In this document: positions 5,859 to 11,385 of the stretch, piece by piece | Layout: each line of letters begins with the position of its first letter | How positions within the stretch are numbered: position 1 is the first letter of the stretch | Assembly (NCBI GenBank): GCA_021789095.1 | Contig: JAJYJX010000073.1 | Span: 1 to 11,385, forward strand | Length of the DNA: 11,385 bases | DNA from: a bacterium | GTDB lineage: Bacteria > JAMCPX01 | Direction of reading: 5' to 3' | The notes under the pieces: generated by a model | Told to the model about the DNA's origin: nothing | Databases searched by the model: none | The model's input: only the letters and a program-made list of their open reading frames with translations | Made by a program: the position numbers and the translations under genes

Positions 5859-7010
5859 TCAATACACAAACACCACATCCTGTGCAGGTTCCGAAAGCTT
5901 GAATGTGGTGATTACGGTATTCGTAGTTGGATTGATCTCAAAGACCATATTATCAGACCAGTCCGTTGCCCAGAGCATGCCATCAGGTGCAAATTTAATA
6001 CTCGTAAGATTATAGCCGCTCAACCCTTTTACCTGTTTTGTGAGATCGGTCGTTGAAACAAAGGTGCCGGCATTGGTGTCGATCTCATCGTATCCGACAA
6101 TGCTGTTTGATGCCACATATCCCATACCTGTGGAGCTCAGTGCAATGCCTGAACCTCCTCCGCTTAACGGTATAGATGTCCGTTCCGTAAAATTGTCATT
6201 AAACAGCTCTGCATAGCCGCCGATTGTACTGTAGTCACCATTTGATATCACAACAAAACCTGTTTGTGTAAGCGGTTCTACAGCCTGAAGATTAATACCT
6301 GTTGTTGTAGTGATCATACCTGATACAGCATCTGTGGATGGGTCTATAACAGAAAGCATGCCTGGTGAAGCATAATATGCATATGGAGGAGTACTTATAA
6401 AATAGGCACCGTTAGTTGCAACCATAATCTTTCCATCAACAACTGCAATGCCCCATGGGTGTGTCTGGAACTCCGGGTTCCAAGTGCTGTATGAAGGTAC
6501 CGATATTCCTCCTAATATCGTATTACTATTCATATTCAAAACCTCGACCTGGTTTATCTGGTTCAACGAAACATAGCCTTCTTCCTTCCCGTTAACCGTT
6601 GTTACAGTGAGGTACTCCGGGACACTGCCGTATGGCAGTTGAACATAACCGTTATTGGTCATGTATATATTCGAGGTGCTTTCAGTAATAGAGATCACAG
6701 ATATCGTTGAATCACCTGCATTCACGACATAAAGGTTATTGCCATCAAGCAGCATGCTGTTTGGTATTAAGCCTACATTCAAACCTAATTTTTCTACTGT
6801 TCCTGTTGTGGGTGATAATGCATAGAGTGAACCAGGAACACTGCCGCCGGGCTGTGATAGTGCAATTACATAAGGGGCCTTTTCAAGCACTGCTGTGCCT
6901 GTTTTTGCCTTGCCGCATCCTGCAAATACTATAAGCAGTATTATGAATGCCAATCCTGATACCCATCGAAATTTTGAATCTTGAATCCCTAACCTCAAAT
7001 CTTTTCCCAT
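5859..7010 (-). CDS. Beta-propeller outer-membrane lipoprotein, BtuG-like
   Basis: A 383-residue lipoprotein. A basic N-terminus and hydrophobic stretch (17-30) end in the lipobox F-A-G-C32, followed by Gly rather than Asp, which favours outer-membrane placement. The mature part (about 351 residues) is made of YncE/YVTN-like repeats such as NLYVVNAGDSTISVISI, GMLSVIDPSTDAVSG and LWATDWSDNMVFEINP, enough for one beta-propeller. A strong ribosome binding site (GGGAGG, complement of 7015-7020) supports ATG 7010. In Bacteroidetes, a propeller lipoprotein, BtuG, sits on BtuB and captures B12 with very high affinity. The place of this gene between btuB and btuF under a cobalamin riboswitch suggests the same job. 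I cannot show homology to BtuG from this sequence alone, as many lipoproteins use this fold. Its stop lies 10 bases before btuF. Confidence 0.8.
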   Translation of the reverse strand: MGKDLRLGIQDSKFRWVSGLAFIILLIVFAGCGKAKTGTAVLEKAPYVIALSQPGGSVPGSLYALSPTTGTVEKLGLNVGLIPNSMLLDGNNLYVVNAGDSTISVISITESTSNIYMTNNGYVQLPYGSVPEYLTVTTVNGKEEGYVSLNQINQVEVLNMNSNTILGGISVPSYSTWNPEFQTHPWGIAVVDGKIMVATNGAYFISTPPYAYYASPGMLSVIDPSTDAVSGMITTTTGINLQAVEPLTQTGFVVISNGDYSTIGGYAELFNDNFTERTSIPLSGGGSGIALSSTGMGYVASNSIVGYDEIDTNAGTFVSTTDLTKQVKGLSGYNLTSIKFAPDGMLWATDWSDNMVFEINPTTNTVITTFKLSEPAQDVVFVY

Positions 7011-7045
7011 TTTTCCTCCCTTTATTTTAATACCTTCTTTATTTT

Positions 7046-7108
7046 GTCATTCCGCACTTGATGCGGAATCCAGATTTTTTTCTGGATTCCCTCTTTCGAG
7101 GGAATGAC
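7046..7108. repeat. Palindromic repeat with GTCATTCC ends between btuB and the propeller gene
   Basis: Outer inverted repeats GTCATTCC (7046-7053) and GGAATGAC (7101-7108) enclose a central 9-bp stem (GGAATCCAG at 7065-7073 with CTGGATTCC at 7082-7090). Two side hairpins can also form, one of them (minus strand) TTCCCTC-GAAA-GAGGGAA with a stable GNRA loop. This dispersed type is common in Desulfobacterota and relatives. It occupies most of the 145-base gap in the operon, so the mRNA will carry it. It may stabilise the btuB message or reduce read-through. Confidence 0.85.
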
Positions 7109-7155
7109 GCTGAGATAATACTTCATCAAGCCACATGAAATTTTTACGCAATCTT

Positions 7156-9069
7156 TCACAAATGCACCTCCACTCCCGCCCACACATACCTGCCCGGCAA
7201 TGGATAACCAGAAATGTACTGATAGCTTGTCAGTGGATTGAATGTATTAGAAAAATACTGGGTAAGGGTTATAAATGGTCTTAGCCATTTTATTTCATAG
7301 CTGAACGTTGCATTGATATTGTAAAACCCGGGCAGAGATTGGCTGTTTGTCGGTATAATGTACCTTTCGCCTGTATAGCCAATGCCTAAAGATACATACC
7401 TGTTATCCTCTCCTATTTTTACAGATGTGTTTGCGACAATATCGGGTCTGTATATCAGTGCTTCACCATAAGAACCCGATGGATTATCTGAAAGATTAAG
7501 CGTGCTGAGCATGCCCATATTGCCTGATATTGTAAGCGGATGTACTGGAACTGTATTTACTGAAAGCTCTATGCCTTTAATTACCGCACCTGATACGTTT
7601 TGCGGTATCCATATATTGTTTGCGGATGGAGACCACTGAATCAGATTTTTATACCTGTCATAGAACCCGTTTATTTCAACAGTTGTGTTTGTTAATGGAG
7701 ACAGAAGCAGGCCAAGCTCATAGCCTGTTTTTGTTTCGGGCTTCAAATAAGGATTGCCCCGCGCACCTGCTGCATCCGGCCAATAAAGATCATCAAGTGA
7801 AGGTGCCCTGAAGGCAGTGGACAAGCGCGTCTTAAGTGTCATCCATGAAACTGGCTTTACAGCAGCCCCAATACTATAGGTGGATACGTTGCCTGTGTCT
7901 GAAATGGACTGGTACGCGGCATCACCGACTATGGCAACCCATGTAAGCGGCGTTAAACGGTCTTCAATGCCCATGCTTCCCGTAACCCTTGTATGACTGC
8001 CAATGCTTGTCGATACGGCCTGCTGTGAAAGTGCATCAATAGCAAGGCTCGGCGTGTTATAAGGCACACTGTTGAAAAAAATCACTGTGGATGCTTCATT
8101 GTTTGTATCATCAAATCTGGAAGGATTTGAAATAGGTACATATATATTATCGAAGTACAAACTCTTTTCATTAACATGGCTTAATGATGTTTTAACGGAA
8201 AGCGTTTTGGACATATGCCGGTATTGCATAATATAAATGCCGTGACTGTCATGCTCCCTTGCCTGCGGTGAAGGCATGCCAAGCGCACCGGGTACGCCCT
8301 TATCGCTGGTGTATAGGTGTGTTATAAAATAAGCTGAATTGTTATCATCGCTGAAACCCATACCTGCGAGTATCCAGGCACCTTTGTAATCGTCATTTTG
8401 CCTGATCCTTATGTTTCCGTTATTGTCCGTATAAGGATAATTGCCCTTTGACGCCTCGTACCCGGGCGAAATAAGGAACCCGAACCTGCCAGTATTTGCC
8501 TTTGCACTTGCATCAATATGATAGCTTTCGAAACTGCCGGTCATGGCTTTTATATGAACGGCGTCTTTTTCAGGGAATACGTCCGGCATAATGTTGACAA
8601 CCCCTCCCATAGCGGATTCTCCATACAGAGCCGATGCCCCGCCCCTTGCAATCTCAATGGAAGATATGCCTGACAACGGTATTGTCGACAGGTCAATGCC
8701 TGACAGCTCGGCATTGTTGAGCCTTATACCATCGAGCATGACCCCTGACTGGGATGTGTTTGCACCGCGTATGGAAATGCCGGAAAGCGCGCCCATCCAT
8801 CCATAAGAAGGTATTGCCGTATCTGTTGAGCGGGACAGTGCATCAGTCAGTGTCGGACTATTTTCAATGGTCGAAGATGTTATAACAGAAATGGATGATG
8901 GGGTAAGCTCATAGGTTGACGGCACCCTTTCACCTGTAACAACGATCTCATTCATACTGAGCGATGCGCCAAAAGATGCACTTACTGAGTATGTAGTCCC
9001 TAACAAGAGAAAGGCGCACAAAAAAAGCCCTCCTCTCTTAAGGACGGGCTTGTAAAAATACCTTTGCAC
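7156..9069 (-). CDS. btuB: TonB-dependent cobalamin receptor BtuB
   Basis: A 637-residue outer-membrane receptor, close to E. coli BtuB in size. It begins with a signal peptide (basic YKPVLKRGG, then LFLCAFLLLG), followed by a TonB box-like EIVVTGERV (41-49) and a plug domain to about residue 161 (ISIRGANTSQSGVMLDGIRLN, then IEIARGGASALYGESAMGGVVNI). The rest is a beta-barrel with alternating strands and the typical FRAPSLDDLYWP motif. It ends in Leu after an aromatic-rich strand rather than the usual Phe. The start is GTG at 9069, with GAGG 5 bases upstream. A TTG with a GGAGG-like site about 16 codons later is a weaker alternative because it would remove the basic part of the signal peptide. 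The cobalamin riboswitch just upstream is the main reason for naming B12 as substrate. Confidence 0.9.
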   Translation of the reverse strand: MQRYFYKPVLKRGGLFLCAFLLLGTTYSVSASFGASLSMNEIVVTGERVPSTYELTPSSISVITSSTIENSPTLTDALSRSTDTAIPSYGWMGALSGISIRGANTSQSGVMLDGIRLNNAELSGIDLSTIPLSGISSIEIARGGASALYGESAMGGVVNIMPDVFPEKDAVHIKAMTGSFESYHIDASAKANTGRFGFLISPGYEASKGNYPYTDNNGNIRIRQNDDYKGAWILAGMGFSDDNNSAYFITHLYTSDKGVPGALGMPSPQAREHDSHGIYIMQYRHMSKTLSVKTSLSHVNEKSLYFDNIYVPISNPSRFDDTNNEASTVIFFNSVPYNTPSLAIDALSQQAVSTSIGSHTRVTGSMGIEDRLTPLTWVAIVGDAAYQSISDTGNVSTYSIGAAVKPVSWMTLKTRLSTAFRAPSLDDLYWPDAAGARGNPYLKPETKTGYELGLLLSPLTNTTVEINGFYDRYKNLIQWSPSANNIWIPQNVSGAVIKGIELSVNTVPVHPLTISGNMGMLSTLNLSDNPSGSYGEALIYRPDIVANTSVKIGEDNRYVSLGIGYTGERYIIPTNSQSLPGFYNINATFSYEIKWLRPFITLTQYFSNTFNPLTSYQYISGYPLPGRYVWAGVEVHL

Positions 9070-9074
9070 GTTTG

Positions 9075-9098
9075 CCTCGTCTCTCCCACGAAGAGAGG
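9075..9098 (-). promoter_or_regulatory. Hairpin covering the btuB ribosome binding site
   Basis: On the minus strand, CCTCTCT (9098-9092) can pair with AGA-C-GAGG (9082-9075), leaving one bulged C. The GAGG in the 3' arm is the likely Shine-Dalgarno of the GTG start at 9069. Placed about 13 bases after the riboswitch core, it is a good candidate expression platform acting on translation initiation. Confidence 0.5.
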
Positions 9099-9111
9099 TC
9101 TAAAAAATTCT

Positions 9112-9254
9112 TTTCAGCAGGTTTCCTGGCTCGGGGTCATTGCCTGCTCATGTCTTCCCATTCCGCGTTTCGCGGGACAGTGACGCTGTGAGCTGCTCGC
9201 CCTTACAGTGGCGGGGCCGCTCCGGGTTTTCACCGGATTCCCTGACACTAAAAA
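9112..9254 (-). promoter_or_regulatory. Cobalamin (B12) riboswitch
   Basis: The minus-strand RNA carries the conserved boxes in order: GGGAATCCGGTGAAAACC, then CCCGCCACTGTAAG, then GGGAAGACATGAGCAGG, and finally the B12 box GAGCCAGGAAACCTGCTG. Spacing is typical of adenosylcobalamin-class aptamers. It lies directly ahead of btuB and so controls the whole import operon. Binding of cobalamin is expected to switch expression off. No strong terminator follows, so control is more likely at translation, through the hairpin at 9075-9098. Confidence 0.97.
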
Positions 9255-9262
9255 GTGACTAT

Positions 9263-9291
9263 GGTTTATTGTGATCCATTTATTTTGTCAA
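9263..9291 (-). promoter_or_regulatory. Possible promoter of the B12 import operon
   Basis: A consensus -35 box TTGACA (complement of 9286-9291) is followed after 17 bases by TAAACC (complement of 9263-9268), a weak -10. The start point would fall near 9256, just upstream of the riboswitch. Confidence 0.4.
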
Positions 9292-9320
9292 GATAATTTT
9301 TTTCGCTTCAATTATAGGTA

Positions 9321-9349
9321 TTGACTTCGTAAGAGAATGTAGTTAATCA
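9321..9349 (+). promoter_or_regulatory. Possible promoter of the acyl-CoA synthetase gene
   Basis: TTGACT (9321-9326) resembles a -35 box. At 17 bases lies TAATCA (9344-9349), a poor -10; GATAAT at 9350-9355 looks better but is too far away. It is divergent from, and about 30 bases away from, the B12-operon promoter candidate. Confidence 0.25.
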
Positions 9350-9369
9350 GATAATAAAGGAGGTATGAT

Positions 9370-11163
9370 ATGAGATACAAAACCATACCCGAAATGTTCT
9401 TTATCCAGGTAGATAAGTATAAGGGCAAAACTGTCCAGAGATACAAGAAAAACGATCAGTGGATCGATATTTCATGGGACCAGATGAAAGAGACAGTCGA
9501 ACAGATTGCTTTTGGCCTGATTGAACTGGGACTGAAACAAAAAGATAATGTATGTCTCCTTTCAGAGAACATGCCGGAGTGGGCGCATGCAGACCTTGGT
9601 ATTATATGTGCAGGCGGTGTGAATGTACCTATCTACGCAACAGATACCCCAAAGCAGGTGGAGTATATCATAAATGATGCAGATGCCCAGTTGATGTTTA
9701 TCTCAAACATGGCGCAGCTCGATAAGGTCATGAAAGTCAGGGCAAACTTACCAAAGCTTAAAAAGGTTGTTATATTCGATCAAAAGGGGGCTAATCCCGA
9801 TCCCAATTTTATACTGACTCTGGATAATCTTAAAAACATGGGCAATGCTGCAAAAGACAGGGACACGCTTGAAAAGAGGTATAAATCTATCCAACCGGAT
9901 GATCTCATTACAATAATATACACATCCGGTACAACAGGAGAACCCAAGGGTGCAATGCTAACCAATAAAAATCTGCTTTCCAATTGCGAGGATGTTTCTG
10001 CATACGTCCCCATAGAGGACACCTATATAGCGCTGTCATTTTTACCGTTAAGCCATGTGCTTGAGAGAATGGCAGGGTATTATACAGTGCTGTTTTACGG
10101 CTATACTATAGCTTATGCAGAGGGCATAGATAAGATTGTTGACAATATGGGGGAGATAAAACCTTATGTTATGGTTTCTGTGCCAAGGGTTTATGAGAAG
10201 ATGTATGCTAAAATTATAGAGGGAGTTGAATCAGGCCCTCCCATGAAGAAAAGGATCTTTTACTGGGCGCTTGATACAGGCAAACAAACAATACCGTACA
10301 AACTTGCCGGTAAATCCCTGCCGTCGGGTCTGGGTATAAAATTTGCAATTGCAAAGGCGCTTGTCTTTAACAAGATAAAGACCGTTCTCGGCGGCAGGCT
10401 TTTGTATTTTGTATCGGGCGGTGCGCCGCTTGCAAAAGAGCTCGGAGAGTTCTTCTATGCGGCGGATGTAAAGATAGTGGAAGGTTACGGATTGACCGAA
10501 ACATCCCCTGTGCTGACCCTGAACCCTTATAACAACATAAAATTCGGCACGGCAGGAAAACCCATACCGAGCTGTGAAATAAAGATTGCATCCGACGGGG
10601 AAATCCTTGCAAAGGGGCCCATGATAATGAAAGGTTATTATAAGAAGCAGCAGGCAACCGCAGAGACCATAGACAGGGACGGCTGGTTTCATACCGGTGA
10701 TATAGGCTTCATGGACAATGAAGGCTACCTGCATATAACGGATCGCAAGAAAGACCTTATAGTAACGGCCGGCGGAAAGAACATTGCACCGCAGCCCATT
10801 GAAAATGCCTTAAAGATGAACAGGTACATTGAGCAGGTTGCCATTATCGGGGATAAAAAACCCTATTGTGTAGCGCTCATTGTGCCGAAATTTGAAGCAA
10901 TAGAGGCTTACGCCGCGCGCAACAATATTGCTTATAACAACAGAAAAGAACTTGTTGAACACCCGGGTATCATAGGTATTATACAGAACGGCGTTGATAG
11001 CGTGAATGCATCACTTGCACAGTATGAGACAATAAAGAAGATCAGGATATTGCCGAACGAATTCACGCAGGAAACAGGCGAGATGACCCCGACCTTAAAG
11101 GTCAAAAGAAGGGTGATCATGGAAAAATATAAGAATATTATAGAGGAATTATACTTGCAGTGA
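9370..11163 (+). CDS. Long-chain fatty acid--CoA ligase (AMP-forming)
   Basis: A 597-residue member of the ANL adenylate-forming superfamily, of the long bacterial FadD15/ACSL-like type. It would activate fatty acids with ATP and CoA, via acyl-AMP, in the cytoplasm or at the inner membrane. All core motifs are present: P-loop YTSGTTGEPKG (184-194), LPLSHVLER (225-233), GYGLTETSP (372-380), DGWFHTGDIG (437-446), DRKKDLIVTAGGKN (458-471) and the C-terminal catalytic lysine region near TPTLKVKRR. No motif residue is missing, so it should be active; chain-length preference cannot be read. A strong AAAGGAGG (9356-9363) supports ATG 9370. The last codon and stop overlap the GTG of the next gene (GTGA), coupling the two. 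It is not part of the B12 operon, being transcribed away from it. Confidence 0.93.
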   Translation: MRYKTIPEMFFIQVDKYKGKTVQRYKKNDQWIDISWDQMKETVEQIAFGLIELGLKQKDNVCLLSENMPEWAHADLGIICAGGVNVPIYATDTPKQVEYIINDADAQLMFISNMAQLDKVMKVRANLPKLKKVVIFDQKGANPDPNFILTLDNLKNMGNAAKDRDTLEKRYKSIQPDDLITIIYTSGTTGEPKGAMLTNKNLLSNCEDVSAYVPIEDTYIALSFLPLSHVLERMAGYYTVLFYGYTIAYAEGIDKIVDNMGEIKPYVMVSVPRVYEKMYAKIIEGVESGPPMKKRIFYWALDTGKQTIPYKLAGKSLPSGLGIKFAIAKALVFNKIKTVLGGRLLYFVSGGAPLAKELGEFFYAADVKIVEGYGLTETSPVLTLNPYNNIKFGTAGKPIPSCEIKIASDGEILAKGPMIMKGYYKKQQATAETIDRDGWFHTGDIGFMDNEGYLHITDRKKDLIVTAGGKNIAPQPIENALKMNRYIEQVAIIGDKKPYCVALIVPKFEAIEAYAARNNIAYNNRKELVEHPGIIGIIQNGVDSVNASLAQYETIKKIRILPNEFTQETGEMTPTLKVKRRVIMEKYKNIIEELYLQ

Positions 11164-11385
11164 TAGACACCCTTGTCCGCAAACTTGTTCTCCCCCTGCC
11201 GTTCCCGCAGGTACAGCATGTTAATACCTATCTTGTAGGGAAAAAAGACTGCATACTTATAGATACAGGACTGAGAGATTCTTACAATCAGCTTATCCAG
11301 TATCTGCAGGAAAATAATATCAGTCATCTCGATGGTATCTATTTAACACACGGACATGTGGATCACTTCGGAGCAGCAACAAAAC
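11160..11385 (+). CDS. Metallo-beta-lactamase-fold hydrolase, 5' part
   Basis: The first 75 codons of a gene cut by the right edge. The start is GTG 11160, overlapping the stop of the acyl-CoA synthetase as GTGA; GAGG lies about 12 bases upstream. The translation opens MIDTLVRKLVLPLPF, has NTYLVG and CILIDTGLRD typical of the fold's first strands, and reaches THGHVDHFG, the HxHxDH zinc-binding motif. Family members include glyoxalase II and other thioester or phosphodiester hydrolases. Coupling to a CoA ligase makes a thioesterase-like role plausible but unproven. The catalytic C-terminal part is not in the window. Confidence 0.9.
   Translation, partial: MIDTLVRKLVLPLPFPQVQHVNTYLVGKKDCILIDTGLRDSYNQLIQYLQENNISHLDGIYLTHGHVDHFGAATK

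Noticed and set aside
10231-10734. Long minus-strand open frames under the acyl-CoA synthetase gene
   Set aside because: They are antisense shadows of a gene with complete, well-conserved motifs and have no independent support.

Overview
The window comes from a Gram-negative bacterium: it encodes a TonB-dependent outer-membrane receptor, a lipoprotein with an outer-membrane sorting signal, and a periplasmic binding protein. Base composition is moderate, and the intergenic DNA is rich in palindromic repeats of the kind seen in Desulfobacterota, Nitrospirota and related anaerobes. The exact taxon cannot be read from the sequence.

Layout. Positions 1-221 hold a rho-independent terminator of a gene outside the window, a pyrimidine-rich tract and a perfect 30-bp palindrome. 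Positions 222-2932 (+) hold a three-gene unit: a multi-helix membrane protein resembling cytochrome oxidase subunit I, a small MIP18/DUF59 protein, and a DUF1858 plus double DUF2249 protein. Positions 2933-3198 are a convergent intergenic region made largely of degenerate inverted repeats. Positions 3199-9069 (-) are a cobalamin (B12) import operon read right to left: btuB receptor, beta-propeller lipoprotein, btuF binding protein, btuC permease, btuD ATPase. It is headed by a clear cobalamin riboswitch at about 9112-9254. Positions 9370-11163 (+) encode a long-chain acyl-CoA synthetase, translationally coupled to a metallo-beta-lactamase-fold hydrolase that runs off the right edge.

How the genes work together. 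In the B12 operon, BtuB would carry corrinoid across the outer membrane, BtuF would capture it in the periplasm, and BtuC2D2 would import it. When intracellular B12 is high, the riboswitch probably shuts translation by pairing away the btuB ribosome binding site. The lipoprotein between btuB and btuF looks like a single beta-propeller. By position and architecture it resembles BtuG, the surface B12-capturing partner of BtuB known from Bacteroidetes, here in what appears to be a different kind of organism.

The most unusual feature is palindromic DNA inside genes. One element family (ends ACCCCGTTAGAGA and its complement) sits in frame in two genes of the first operon, each copy encoding NPVR...SNGVK in a loop or linker. 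A different palindrome encodes AIHELP in the BtuF signal peptide. At least three further repeat families lie between genes. BtuF and BtuC also lack what appear to be matching charged docking residues.
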